Positions 21,297 through 35,189 are shown, counted from the stretch's first letter. The stretch: 64,000 bases of DNA from Brassica napus (GCF_020379485.1 NC_063450.1:47148681-47212680); one strand, 5' to 3'. The notes: generated by a model from the sequence alone, not told the origin. Numbers and translations: made by a program.

Positions 21297-24101
21297 ATGG
21301 ATTTACCGCCGATGAAAAACCCAATCGAAGATTTGTTCGGAGAAGATTCCGACAACGACTCTCGATCTTCGCGCTCGAAATCCTCCTCCTCCGGTTCTTC
21401 CTCATCCTCCTCGTCTGGCTCAGCTTCGTCTTCCGGGGCGTCTTCCTCTAAAGACGGAGGTGGTGGTGGTGGTAGCAGCTCAAGCGGCAGCGGAAGCAGC
21501 GGCGGGAGAGAGGAGCATGGAGATGATGATGATGGAGTGGATAGCTACAGGAGCAATGATAATAATGGAGAAACTGGAGTTTACGAAGAAGAAGAAGAAG
21601 AAGAAGAGGAGAAGGATCTGTTTGGGTCTGATAATGAAGAGTACACTAAGACACCTGCTATTAGCACTTACTCAATCCCTGGCAAGTTCGAATCTCGTTT
21701 GATAGAGTAGATAGCTACCTACTATCTTTGTTAATAGTTGTTTATATGACAGTTTTGCCTGCGGGATGGAGCAATGACAATAACCATGGTGGGAGAGGAG
21801 GAATGGGTCGTGGGCGTTGGTCTTCTAATGGGAGAGGAGGACCTGGGCTTCTTCCTCGTCCCGGGCCTTACCCTGGAGGACGTGGTGGCCGTGGTGGGAG
21901 GTACCAGAGTTATCAGCGTGATGAGCGTTTTGTTTCCGAGCTTAAACTTTCCAAAAGTAAAGAAACCTTGTCTAGGAAATCTACCGTCTTTCAGGAGGTA
22001 ACCTTTGTTTTGTTATTTCTATGTTTATTCAAATTTCTATGTTTATCGATATATGGTAACACGTTTCGTTGTGTTTTATATTGTCAGCCATGTGAGCTTA
22101 CTAGCTACAGTCGTGTAGAAGGTGGAGAAGTGTTCTATGATGAGCGAGGTTTGGTGAGTGCCTTTTTGGTATTCTTTGTTCTATTTAACTCTCTAGTTGT
22201 ATATGTATGCGACCACATACATATCGTAAATGTTTTAATCATCCGCAGCTTATTTATGTCCACTTTGTTATTGTTTTCCAGAGGCTTTTCAAGCGTCATG
22301 TTTCTGAAGACATTGGTGCCGATTTAAATCAAGGTTATGATACTTTTATTGAGAAAATAGGTAATGCTTTTAGTGTTTGTACATTATATTTTGTGGCAAC
22401 TATTGGATCATGTGCAAGATGTAGAAGTTTGAGGTATTAAGCTGATTGTTTTCTCTGTTGAGGCAGATCTGGGCTCTGAGGGCTTTGGTGACCTTCTTGG
22501 CAGCATTAGAGCAAAAAACATTTCGTTGGAGAACATTCATTTTGTGGTATGAAGTGCTTGTGTGTATAAGTCCATTTAACTCTCAATTTTATTGCCTTGA
22601 AGAGATTTTCACATCAATGTTGTCTTTTTGTGCTTCTTTTTGGACAGACATTCCGTAATAATCTGAACAAGGTAAATAAGATCCTCAACATTATCTTGCC
22701 TTGTTCTTTGGTATTACTGTACTTAACAACAAATGTGAATGCATGGTTCTGTTTGATAACTCACTGGCTTTGCTTTGTTTTATCTCTCTCTCAGATACTG
22801 GGTGCTGCTTACAACCGGCATGAGCCATGGGAAATGGGTGTGCATAAGAGGAATGGAACCATATATCTGGATGTGCATAAACTGCCTGAAAGGCCACAGA
22901 GTGACTTAGATCGCCGCAGGTAATCTTCATTGTAGGAGACAAGGTTACATAGTTAAGCAGTGTTTCAGAATATTAGGGCAGAAGAAGAGTGTATTGCACT
23001 GCATTTTTTTTGCTACCCTAATGTAACCAATGCTATCTATATCGCAATCAGATGTTACTGGGGATATTGTTTCGAAAGCCTTGCAACGGAAGATCCAGGA
23101 AGAGCATATGGGGAAGAAATACACCACGTGGATGCCAATGTTGAATTCTGCTCGGTTGTGAAGACTAAACTCGGAGCTCACCGTGTTCTGATGGGTGCTG
23201 AAATGGATTGCTGCGATGAAACTGATGAAGGAAGGAGGATTTATATAGAGTTGAAAACTACTCGCGAGGTATGCCTCTTCATTGCTAAGTTAAGCTCCTT
23301 TGTTATTTCAGCTTCTTTTCATTGCCTGTAACTTTCCTACTGTTTGTTTACTCTCTGTAGTTGGATGATCGTACCGTAGAGAGATATGAGAGAGAGAAAC
23401 TGCTTAAATTCTGGGTAGGTACTAAGTAATGGTGTCTCACGAATTGCATATTCTCCTTTCTTGTGGATTCTTAGAAGTAACAATGAGAAAACTGGTTTAT
23501 TGCTGCAGATACAATCATTTGTAGCAGGAGTGCCATACATTGTCGTTGGATATAGGTAAAGATAAACTTATATAAGTTTTCTCCTTTTTGAGATTCAAGC
23601 AGAGCAATCAAAGTAAACATTTTCTTTTCCTTTGTTGTGTAGAGATGATGGAGGGAGACTAGTACGCACAGAGAGACTGAGAACAAAAGATATCGCACAC
23701 AGAGCCAGACTGAAAAACTACTGGCAGGTCAGTATTCTATCACTAAACTCTCTCATTATAATCCAAATCTTATTAAAACTAAACACAAATGAGTTTTTGG
23801 AGGAAACTAGGGAGGAGTGTGCTTGGCATTTGCTGATGAGGTTCTTTGCTGGCTATACGGCACTGTTAAAGAGAGTAAGCTCGTCCGATTTTCTTTTTAT
23901 TTGTGCCTCTCTACTACATATACAAGTGATGGAAGACCAATATCTTTATGTGTTTTATTTGCAGACGAAGATTACACACTTCAGTTCGTGCATCCTTTCA
24001 TGAGGCTAGAGCTTCTTCAAGCTCAGTCTTGTCCTGACGCCATAACTAATCATGTTCACCTTCTTCAACATCCTTCATCACCACCACCCCCACCTCAGTA
24101 A
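21297..24101 (+). CDS. DXO1: DXO1, DXO/Rai1-family RNA 5'-end quality-control enzyme
   Basis: DXO proteins remove incomplete or NAD caps from RNA 5' ends; plant DXO1 is also linked to chloroplast function and cap methylation through its N-terminal extension. Thirteen coding exons join in frame: 21297-21681, 21753-21997, 22088-22153, 22282-22360, 22467-22546, 22648-22671, 22795-22919, 23052-23268, 23361-23414, 23509-23555, 23643-23727, 23811-23874 and 23965-24101. They total 1608 nt, or 535 residues (the Arabidopsis protein is slightly longer). The plant-specific N-terminus holds an acidic Ser-rich tract (~20-120) and an RGG/Gly-rich tract (~136-180). Catalytic motifs are GAEMD (383-387) and IELKTTR (from ~400), with metal-binding Glu385, Asp387 and Glu401. 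Intron 1 uses a GC donor (g|gcaagt); the other twelve are GT-AG. The real start is the ATG at 21297; a GTG lies directly before it. Confidence 0.93.
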
Positions 24102-24273
24102 CTCTCTCTGTGATTCTTTAATGGAAGTTTAGTACTTGGAGATCAGAATCAAAAAAATTCTTTTGAATAAAGCTTGTTTATTTTGGATTTCTCTTGTAAC
24201 TTTTATTATAAAAGTTAACCAACCCAAGCAATGAAAAGATTTTATATTTGGTTTAAGAAGAAATGATCTAACT

Positions 24274-24488
24274 TGGGCCGGGCCTGTTTAATTCGGTCCA
24301 AGCCTTATAACCGTGTCACGTGAGCGTCACGTGTCTCTCCTCTTCACCGGAGAAGCTAATTATATTTATCCCTTTCCCGTTTTACCCTTGGCTCTTTTTT
24401 TTCTCTCTTATCTGTGAATGTTCCACCAAGAGACTAGTTGTCAGATAGATATTAGACGCGAGGCGAGAAGCTCCGTTTGGAAACCCTA
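24274..24488 (+). promoter_or_regulatory. CKB2 promoter: site II, paired G-boxes, telo-box
   Basis: Between the DXO1 stop and the CKB2 ATG lie TGGGCC (24274-24279, site II type), two CACGTG G-boxes (24317-24322 and 24328-24333) exactly 11 bp apart, and AAACCCTA (24481-24488, telo-box). Site II plus telo-box marks many housekeeping genes active in dividing cells. G-boxes bind bZIP and bHLH factors such as PIFs and ABFs. The motifs are seen directly; their use is inferred. Confidence 0.6.
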
Positions 24489-24568
24489 GAGATCGTGAAG
24501 CTCCATCCCTCTCCGGCGTGGATCTCGGAAGTTGTATTATTTGAATTTGGGAGAGATTAGATTAGATC

Positions 24569-26057
<1,489 letters not shown>

Positions 26058-26439
26058 AGGAATGAAGGAAACAGGTACAAGAGCATCATGCGTTTTGAGA
26101 AAGCAGGAGACTTGTGTACAACAAAAAGAAAAGGCATATTTGTTTCAGGAAGGTGGAACACTAGTTTGTCTCTGTTATTGTTTTTGTGTGTCCCTTACTA
26201 GGTTTAGACTACTACATTAGCTGCAAGTAAAATCCCACATAACAATTGTAATACATTACCCCTTTTTTTCTTCTATATGCTTTTACCTCAGTTTCCATTT
26301 GAGTTTTTCCTTTGTATCAAAACCTATCAATGTCAGATTTTCGTGAGCCGTTCATGTTTGTGTGGGTCTCTTGATATCAGTTCCATTCAACCAGCATTTT
26401 GTTCCCAAAAGCCCATTGTCCAACATAATCCACGGGCCA

Positions 26440-28917
26440 CTGTGAGGCCTTTACGATGGAGCTGTCGCTTTCTCGGACCAGTTTAAGATCGAAGAAGGTG
26501 ATTTTTGGTAGTGTTTATATAGCCGCCATTAACACTTCCACCGGAGGAGAGTCTCCTTATCCACTTACTGTAGCCGTCAAGAAACTCAATCAACAAAGTC
26601 AACAAGTATGTATAGCTTCAGTTATGGCTTTTGCGAGTCATATTGTTGAAAGATTCGAGCTTTGTACAAGAAAATGGGTTGATCATCGGATATTATATGA
26701 TCATTTTGTTTGTAATGAAAGGGTCACAAGCAAATGCTAAGCAGAGGTTCATTTATTGGGCGTACAGATACAGTGAATCACCCGAACGTAGTGAAGCTCT
26801 TAGGATATTGCTCAGAGGACACAGAGAGGCTTTTGGTTTAAGAGTTCATGTCTAATCTCAGCTTAGCGGATCATCTCTTCACTACAAATGCCCCAACGTT
26901 GCCTTGGAAAAAAAAAAGACTTACTATCTTGCTCGGTTCAGCTCAAGGATTGGCTTTTTGTATGATATTCAGGTGATTTTTAAACCAACAAAAGAATCTC
27001 GTTTAAATAGATAGATAATATGCATGGACTTCAAATCATCATATGTGCTTTTTGGATGATGATTTTTATCCGAAATTATCGGACTTTGGCCTTGCTAAAG
27101 AGGGTCCTGAAGGAGACAAAACTCATGTTACAACTGCGTTACCATTTCTCATATCTCGTTTACAAACTTGATATATTATTAACAATTGGTTCTTCCACAG
27201 GTAACAACTTTTTTTTTTTTTTTTCATGGTATCTCCAAAAAGAGAATCGAAACAAAGGGCTATGCAGCTCCAGAGTATGTAGACACCGGCTATCAGCTAT
27301 CTCATGACAAATAGCGATGTCTATAGCTTTGGAGTTGTTCCGTATGAGATCATCACTGGTCGTCGCACAATAATAGAGCGAATGAAACATTTGGCTGAGA
27401 AGATTCTTGTAAAATGGGTTAAACTATATCATGTTGAGGAGACTGGTATTCAAAAAACCAAGAGAGAGAGAGAAAGTCTTCTCTCTAGAGTCTCTCCCAC
27501 AAAGCCGCCGTCAAACCCTAATTCCATCAACAGCAAGCTCCCTCTCGCGGTGGCCGCTGGAGTCTCGTCTCCGGTCACCGCAGGCTTCGTGTCTGTTTTA
27601 AGCGCGCCGCCTCAACCCTTCGCCTCCTCCTCTCGTCTCTCCTCCTTGTGCGTGTGTCTGGGTTTGTTGGGTCTCTCCGTCGAAACAAACTGAAACCAAA
27701 GGCGTCTTTGGTCTCTCTGGAGCATGAACGAGGTCTGGTTAGTCGAGGTAAGCTTTGGGAGGCCTGGATCTACCTTTAGTCACCGATTGCGCTTGGATCT
27801 GGGTCAGATCCGAGATCTGAGTCTCGCCGGAATGCACAACGCATCGCTGCCGTCACCGCTTCTGCCTCATCGTCTCACTCCAGTCGGTCTCCTCTTCTGT
27901 GTAGTTCCAAGGTTGTTGTAGAGCTTCTCCTCTCTTTATCGAGTGAAAAGTGGATGTGAGGCGCTCCACCGAGAACCTCTTTTCTTAGTTCAAAAGACTA
28001 CAACCGTGGCGCTCGTTGGTAATCGATTGGCTTCTCCTTCTTGCTCGTGACGCCGTTTTACTTGGGTTTTGAGGACATCCCGTTGTAAAGGCATCTCCCA
28101 CATTAAGGCGGAGCTCTCTCTTGCCGATTTGAGTTGCTTGTTTTCGAGGAGTCATGACTCCTACTGCGCTCCATTTCCCTTGTTCCATAGCTCCGACAGT
28201 TGGTTTAGTGTGCCCTCTGAGTCTTTGCCGCATCTCATGTGTCGCGTGGCCGGTTGGGGAGCCCATTTGTACCGCCTACGCTTGACCAGTAACCCGAGTT
28301 TCCATTGTCAGCAGCATCAATTTGGGTTGGTACTTTTATCTACTGCCGAGAAAGCTTGGGTTTGTTTGGTTGACGTCCTCTTCTAGTAGTGTTCCGGGGT
28401 GGGAGCCATACACCTCTGTTGAAGCTGATTGGAGCCACTTCGGTGAATGCTCGACTGAACTCTCCTTCAAGCTTTTCTCTTGCTTCTTCAGTATTGCTCC
28501 AGTTATAGCGAGAAGCGCTTCGAACAAGGAGTCTCATACTGTTGTCTCTTGTTCTATTATGCCATATTAACTTCAAGCTTTCTATTGATAGAAGCTTGGA
28601 CTTAATAAACTAAGCTCTTAGGGGTTTTTTAAAACTTTTTGTGTCTCCTTAGAATCAAATGGCTGTCTCAGCAGACTGTGGTTTCAGATTCATTTTGTAA
28701 CCGAATCTTCATTACTATTAATGACATTTACAATTTAGCAAAAAAAAAAAAAAAACTATATCATGTTAATATAAAAAGCTACGAAGCAAATATCCGGTTG
28801 CTATGGTCAGGAGAGTTGCTAAATTGGCTGATCATTGTCTGAAGAAAAACGATAAAGAGAGACAGACCCAACATGACCTTTGTCGTTAAAAGTCTTAAGG
28901 AAAATTATCGAAGAATC
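26440..28917 (+). pseudogene. PBL20: Receptor-like cytoplasmic kinase VII (PBL20-like), broken and interrupted
   Basis: Kinase pieces appear in order but in shifting frames. A Gly-rich loop and beta-3 region (GDF.SVYIAA...LTVAVKKLN, ~26490-26600) needs a 1-base correction within the T-run of gattttt. SEDTERLLV is then followed by TAA at 26839-26841 where the family has Tyr, and [10 protein letters not shown] follows. The DFG region ([20 protein letters not shown], ~27070-27140) is preceded by a 1-base T insertion. The activation segment is [12 protein letters not shown], then SDVYSFGVV in another frame. At 27435 a retroposon interrupts the gene. After it the tail resumes at 28768 and ends with VAKLADHCLKKNDKER (~28815-28865). 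Several frameshifts and a stop make it non-functional. At4g17660 (PBL20) occupies this place in Arabidopsis. Confidence 0.88.
27436..28752 (+). mobile_element. 1.3-kb poly(A) retroposon with 15-bp target duplication, no ORF
   Basis: The insert lies inside the kinase pseudogene and is bounded by the direct repeat aaactatatcatgtt (27421-27435 and 28753-28767). It ends in a run of about 15 A after tttacaatttagc, so it arrived by target-primed reverse transcription. It begins with a purine-rich stretch, followed by a GC-rich, leader-like 5' half. No reverse transcriptase or other domain is visible in any frame. Its 3' end differs from both LINE families in this window. Candidates are a Sadhu-like non-autonomous retroposon, an internally deleted LINE, or a processed copy of a non-coding RNA. 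Confidence 0.85.
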
Positions 28918-29959
28918 AAATTCCGAAAATATGAGTTATGTTGGAGAATTGACAAAAGGGGTTATGAAATGAGAGCCTAGTAGTGGAATAATATGGTTGA
29001 GATGATATTTGTTAATGTGCATTAATATGAACTGTGAGAAAAAGCCCAAAGTAGTAATGTAATAAGCCCATTAACCCAAATCAACAGCTGCCTTTCCAAG
29101 TAACTTGACCCGTGATGCAACCTTCACATCTGAATAACCAACATCATGTGAATGTGATTGTGATCTGATGTGAGACGACATAATACATTTTAAGACTGCA
29201 AGAAGATAATACTACTACAGATGATTGTGAAAAAAGAACTTGTGGTTAACAGAAGACCTACGTTTGTGACTGTGTAAGGCAGGAGATGAAAAGTTTATTA
29301 ACCTTAAATCTTTCTTTCTGAAAATGAAATTGTACTACTGCTTTTTATAACTAATTGTACTTCAGTTTCAATAAAATGAAAAGAAAAACTTGTACTGCAC
29401 AAATGATCTCACAGAACATGGGCAGAAACAAATTGTCTAATAATACATCATTATACTATTCTTTCAAGTCATGACATCAAACCTACTCCAAATCAAAGTT
29501 GATTCCACACTACATCAAATTTTATTTCGAATCATAACTGTATCACATGTCAATTTAATAACGAAAATTAAACAAATATATAAGTTATTATCACATATAT
29601 ATACATATATCTTGTACTATTTCATTACAATCCCATCATTTAAAAATAAAAGAACAGCCAGGCTAATGAAGATGTTCATGTTACATATATTTTTGTTTTC
29701 TTCACATATTACCAAAAAAAAAGATGTACCAAATTCACATAGGCAAACGTTTGCCCACAGTTTTCTTGTACTCCCAAAATTGCATGATTTTTTTTTTTCT
29801 TTATGCAAAATAAAATCTAATAAAAACGAAAAAGGACAAACCCTTGAAAAGGAGTTTCTAAAATTCAAACCATGAACCAACTGTTACAGCAACTGGCTTT
29901 AATGGATTCTCTTGGTTTTTGCTTTGACTTGGAATATATTAACTAAAGAGATATTGAAA
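28918..29959. other. Intergenic region downstream of the FLZ gene
   Basis: No gene was recognised. The right end is the FLZ 3' untranslated region. The rest is AT-rich. Confidence 0.4.
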
Positions 29960-30594
29960 CTAAGCAGCAGCAACAGTTCCAGTGCGGAAAGCATAGTCAC
30001 GAGATCTAGTTGGAGAAGAAGAAGAGCTTCTCTTTTCATTTCTTCTCATAGCTTTCACAGATGAAGACAGATTCTTTTTCTTCTCTTTCGACTCGTCTCT
30101 CTTTATCTGTTCTTCTCTACACTCCTCGCTACAGAACGGTGTGTCTCCTCTGTTATTACCACAAAAATCAAAACATTAAAATATCAGAAATAGGGTTTCT
30201 TCTATTGTCGACTAAAAGATCGAAAACATTAAAACAGAAATTGAAATAAAGATGTAAAAGAAACAAAAGATGTGTACCTGTACATGAAGATGTCTTTGTT
30301 ATGACCAAGACGCTTCTTACAGAGGAAACAAGAGTCCAAGAAATGAGGAACTGATTGTTGTCCGAAACAGCTGTTGTCGAATCTGAAGTCATGGAATTTT
30401 TCAGAGACGACAACAGATCTGGGTGATGAAACAGAGTACTGATGGTAATTATTGTAATAACTACGACGATGGTACTGGTTCATGTTTGTGTAACAAGAAG
30501 AAGGAGAAGAAACTCCAGCTTCCATCTCAGCTAGAGAAACCAATCCGTCGTCTTCTTCTTCTATGAAATAAGGCTTTCTTGTCGACACCTCCAT
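29960..30594 (-). CDS. FLZ2: FCS-like zinc finger (FLZ/DUF581) protein, SnRK1 adaptor
   Basis: FLZ proteins bind the SnRK1 energy-sensing kinase and act as plant-specific adaptors. Two exons are used, 30594-30278 and 30149-29960. They join in frame (317 + 190 nt) to give 168 residues with a GT-AG intron. The FLZ finger has Cys89-x2-Cys92-x19-Cys112-x3-Cys116 in FLDSCFLCKKRLGHNKDIFM and GDTPFCSEECREEQI; the intron falls inside the finger after Arg106, as in the family. The N-terminus is acidic and Ser/Tyr-rich, and the C-terminus basic and Ser-rich (RRNEKRSSSSS). Synteny points to At4g17670, which I recall as FLZ2; the number is less certain than the family. Confidence 0.92.
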
Positions 30595-32690
30595 TTTCTT
30601 GTTTATTTTTTTCTCTGAAATAAGAGAGGGAGAGAGAGAGGTTTGGTGTGGAGGAGATTTGAGAGGAAAATGGAGCTAACTTTTATAGGAAGAGAAGGGC
30701 AGGTTTGTTTCTGGTTTAGAGAGAGAAAAGGTTAGGAAAAGCAGCAAAGCTTTGAGGAAAGAAAAGTGAAAAGAAGAGAGAGAGAATCTATTGGCTTCTT
30801 TTTTTATTTGTTTTGCAATACCGCTTTTTCATTTTTCTCCTTCTTTCTTTATTTACTTTATTGAGTTTCTTAATAATTCGAACTACCTAACCATTATGAG
30901 GAATAATTGAGGCACTCACATAATTATTGTTTCCTCGGTTTATAAACTTTTTTCTTATGAATCGAAAGCAAAATAGAGGTAATATTGTGGAGTTATGAAA
31001 GTCTCTTTTTCGAACACCATCTTCAATTTTGTTTACTCTATTTTTACTTTAAAATGAATAACTGCATAATAGAATTTGAGTTTGTTCCAATGATATTTTA
31101 TTTTATAGTAAAAAATCAATTGATAATCCAAAAAAATAAGTTAATTTATATTTAAAGTAAACTATTTTTCACTCTATTATAAAGTGAGAAGTATAATATC
31201 ATTGAACCATTTTTACTCTAAACTCCATTTTTAAGTAAAAAATAGAATGGAGTTAGAAATGCCATAAAATACACAGTTTGACTTACTAAATTACGGTATT
31301 CTAAAACTACATAAAATGAATTGATTTACCACAAATTTTTAACTTAAAATCAAATTCTAATAAAGACAAATATATATGTTTTTTTAATAATCAAATTTAA
31401 ATGGAACAAGGTGATAAAATATAAATTCAATATATAAAAATATGGATTGAAAGTTTGTGGGATAATTTTATTTGCGTGATTGTACAAGTTTATGAAACTA
31501 CTGAATATAATACAAACTAAAATATATACGCATACTGAATATATTATACATTTTAAGAATTCAGTTTTCTAAAGCAGTCGATTTTTATTGATAATTTTTT
31601 TACAAAACTATGTTAGAAAACTATCGAGACCTTAGTTTTCACACTTTTAAAACAAGTCATCAATGTTTTTTAAAGGGTTAAAATCACAATTACTTCATCA
31701 TTATTCACCATATCAGTTATATTTACTCCTTACTATACGCAACAATTACGTACGATCTTAAACAGAAGTTTAATGGAAAAAAATATTGGTATCTGATTCT
31801 GTTGTCTGTGTCACTAATCCTAGTGTTAATAACTTAATAATGTCATAGCTAAACTGAATGCTATTATGAAAACCCAGATGGATTTCATGGAACTTGGTGG
31901 CAACATCGTTATTAAAGCTACATGTGAAGGACAATGATGTACTGTAGTAGTTAAAAACCTGGAAAAAATCTTCGAAACGGTTCCATGAAACATGGGTCCC
32001 CCCCCGCACTTAGACGTTAAGAAAGTCATTGGATCGTGGGAACCACACGCGCGTGGTCTTGTGCGTTACGTATATAAAACCTCACCACTTGTGTATTCTC
32101 TTTATTGCAACGACACATTAACTATTAGTAGAATTAATACCATGTCATTTTCTCTCTTTTTATAGTTTTTTTTTTTGTTCCCGTGATGAGTGACGTATTG
32201 AGAAGACTTTGGAGAAAGCTTTGTCACGATACCGCACCGCACTCAACGATTTTATGTGATTTATGTGAAGTCATTATTTGTTTGGTTTGAATGATTTGAT
32301 CAAACAATATGAAAATTACATACATTAACTACATTATTGGACTTCCTTGGAAACAATAACTAATAAAGGATCCTTCTTGAAGTATGAAACACGCGCCAAA
32401 CGAAGCGTGTAAGCAATTGTTCAAACATGTTAACGTCGTACACTTGCGCAAGGTTCGGAAGTTCGCAAAGTTAAACCCCACATGTCCCTTACAAGTCTTT
32501 TTTCTTACAATTAAGCCAGTTAAAAGAATATATCGCTGGCTTTAACATATTAATTCCAATGCTATATGTAATTTATAAATAATAAAGCACCTGTAAAAAT
32601 ATATTACTTGTACTGTACGCATCCATTGAACAATTCGGGTGCTGAATATTCTTTTCCTTGTAAGATTTTTTTCATTTAATAAAAATCCAC
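30595..32690. other. FLZ upstream and intergenic region
   Basis: The first 200 bp is GA-rich leader and promoter of the FLZ gene (gagagggagagagag). Beyond that it is AT-rich with no recognised gene. A short GC-richer promoter-like piece with cacgcgcgtgg and tatataaaac lies at about 32040-32080 on the plus strand, but no open frame follows it. Confidence 0.4.
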
Positions 32691-32770
32691 CAAACAAAAT
32701 GCTGGCAGGCTGTGACTCTTTTTATTTATTTATGCAATTTAAATAGAATGTTCTTTTTCAAAAAAAAAAA
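32691..32770 (+). mobile_element. 5'-truncated LINE tail (same family as the LINE at 62-64 kb)
   Basis: From caaacaaaatgctggcaggc through gcaatttaaatagaatg to a run of A at 32760-32770, the sequence matches the 3' end of the LINE at 62.05 kb read on its coding strand (caaaatgctggcaggctgag, gcaatttaaatagaatgccc, poly A). Only about 80 bp is present, an extreme 5' truncation. No target duplication could be recognised. Confidence 0.82.
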
Positions 32771-34243
32771 TGTCTACATAATAGAATCACGTCACTCACT
32801 CTATTTAAAATATTTGATTCTCTTTCTCTAACATTTTAAAAGGAATTATGTCATTATTTCTTAATTGTATAAATACTGTGGGCCCATCATTCCTAGCACA
32901 CAGGATGGAGGGTCCCAATACACTTTTCTTAGGCTACTTATTTACGTGCCCTGCCATCACCTCATTGGACCGTTGTTTGGTTTCGTATTTACTTGATTTA
33001 TAAAACACCCACGTGTACGATTAATCGTCGATATTCTGCACAATATGTATTTTTCAACATGAACAGAAAAATGAAAAAAGAACAGAAAAATGAAAAACAA
33101 TCTGCACAAGCTTATCAATGTTGATTGATGAGTTTATAACACTTTCATATTAGCATTATAAAACTGATATATATGTCATTTGATTGAATTAGTCGAATAA
33201 AATATTGTAGCAGTTGAACGGCTAATGTATTGGGAAAATAAACATGTATAAACAATAAACTATTAATGACTAATTCATTCCTTATGTATTCAAACTTCCA
33301 AACAAAACAACTCGTAGGTGGTTTTACCAAATTCCGGTTTTGCTTTCAATGGCAAAGCCTTGTTTGAAGGTTTTCCTGTGGGTTTCGAATTATTGATACT
33401 AAAGTTGATTAGCAAGTATATATATTTAGAAATTTCTTTTTCTGTAAAGCTTTCGCACACAGAATATTAGAGTTAGTCTCGTGAAATTTTAAGATCACAA
33501 TTTTTGCTGAGACAAAATCTAAGTTTATTTTTTAATAGATGCGTATTTGTTCTTCTCGAGATTCACACGAGACACACGTGTTTCCCAATACTTGGCATAT
33601 CCTGACACGTACGCCTTTAAAGAGCAGTGCTTGACTTACATAACTTGGTCAATCTACCACTGTCTAATTCACATTTGTGTATCGGTAACAACATTGTTTT
33701 TCCATCGTCCGATTCAAAATTGATTCTCATGGGGCCCATTTAGCGAATCTGCTCAGTCAAGTCTCCCCCTAATTTTACTCCACTTTTCTTTATTTCTTGT
33801 GTACCATCTAGTCTTGTGCACAAGCCGGCCGTGAGGTCCAATAATAGTACTCCGGCTTTGATTGAAAATTAATTATGAACGAAGTCTTATCAACTTTAGA
33901 TCAACTCACGAGTAATAGTATCACATAAGCACGTAACATAATGAATATATATGGTTATATATTTACGAAATATATGCTTAGTTATGGCGGAGTAATATCT
34001 ATGATGAAAAAGGTAGTAATCAATTTTGATACCATACAGATTCTCAAACCTTAATATAGGCTGGTCGAAATGAGTTAAAACACCATATGTAGTTAATAAT
34101 AACTTCTTATTGAGAGTAAGCTTCTAATCAAATGATGCTTTCGGTTACTCTGGTTAGTCAATAGTGTATCATCCTAATTGGGTTTTATTTCGATACTCTG
34201 CGCAATATTTGATATTTTAGAAAGGAAAGACGATGCATCACAA
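32771..34243. other. AT-rich intergenic region
   Basis: No gene, RNA or element boundary was recognised. Confidence 0.4.
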
Positions 34244-34436
34244 CTCTATTAGAGTGATGATTTACTTTGGTTTACAATGGTTTAGACTTAGCTTATTCCG
34301 GTTAAGTCTTACTCTCTCTATATAAAGAGAAAGATGTTGTAACAGATTCTTTTAACTTGAATAAGAAAAAAAGTTCATCATCATGTAACAAACTTTCTCT
34401 TTCGTTTATTCAAGTAAAATGGTATTAGAACCAGAC
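34244..34436 (+). mobile_element. LTR plus primer-binding site remnant (TRIM- or Copia-like)
   Basis: A roughly 170-bp segment with attagagtgatgattt near its start, a TATA-like ctatataaag, and a second part ending ttattcaag is followed directly by tggtattagaaccaga (34420-34435). That word resembles the plant initiator-Met tRNA primer-binding site TGGTATCAGAGC with few changes. The short LTR suggests a TRIM or small Copia element. No second LTR or coding domain was found downstream, so the remainder is lost or unrecognisable. Confidence 0.55.
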
Positions 34437-35189
34437 AAAATAAGTAAGAAATTGTTTATATTAGAAATCATCTGCTCTATTAGTGATGAACCTAACTCAC
34501 ATCTAAAAACTAATTCAACAGTGGAGATTGTCCATGTACATGTATATTGCCTAAGGATCTAATCCCACACGATGTGGGATAATATTAATAAACTCCAATC
34601 AAGTATATTCACATGTATCCGTACGATAGGTTGTAGTCATATATTTAAACGATAATTATAATCATGTAATGTATTAATCGTCGAGTTTGTCACATGGGAT
34701 GAGCTCAGAAAGGGAACAACATTTCTGGCGCACCAGGCCACTAATGATATAAACAAAATTAAGATAATATTCCTCCGTATACTTAGCAACTTGATCAATA
34801 TACACTAATTAATTAAATAATCCAAAGGACAGGCTTGCTCTAGAAGCGTGATGGAGTTCTCGGATCATTAGGTTAATTGTTTACAATAAGAGATCTAGAA
34901 ATTGCCACGAGCCAACAATATGTCTCCTATGTCGAAACACATTGGCTATCGTATTAGATTCTCTTCCACTTACTTTCATAGAATAAATTAATTTGATTAT
35001 TATATTGTAGAATCCACTAATTACTCATTACATTATATATACTTTTGGTAAATCCCACACCTAATATCAGTTTCTTAATTGTTTAATTACTACTTTTGAT
35101 TATGTATCAGTAGGAGCCAGAAGAGCAGCCTAAGATATTTATATTGTCGTTTATGAATCATATTCTTATAAATAGCTTATATTAATTGA
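34437..35189. other. AT-rich intergenic region
   Basis: No gene was recognised; the left part may be internal sequence of the LTR element. Confidence 0.35.
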
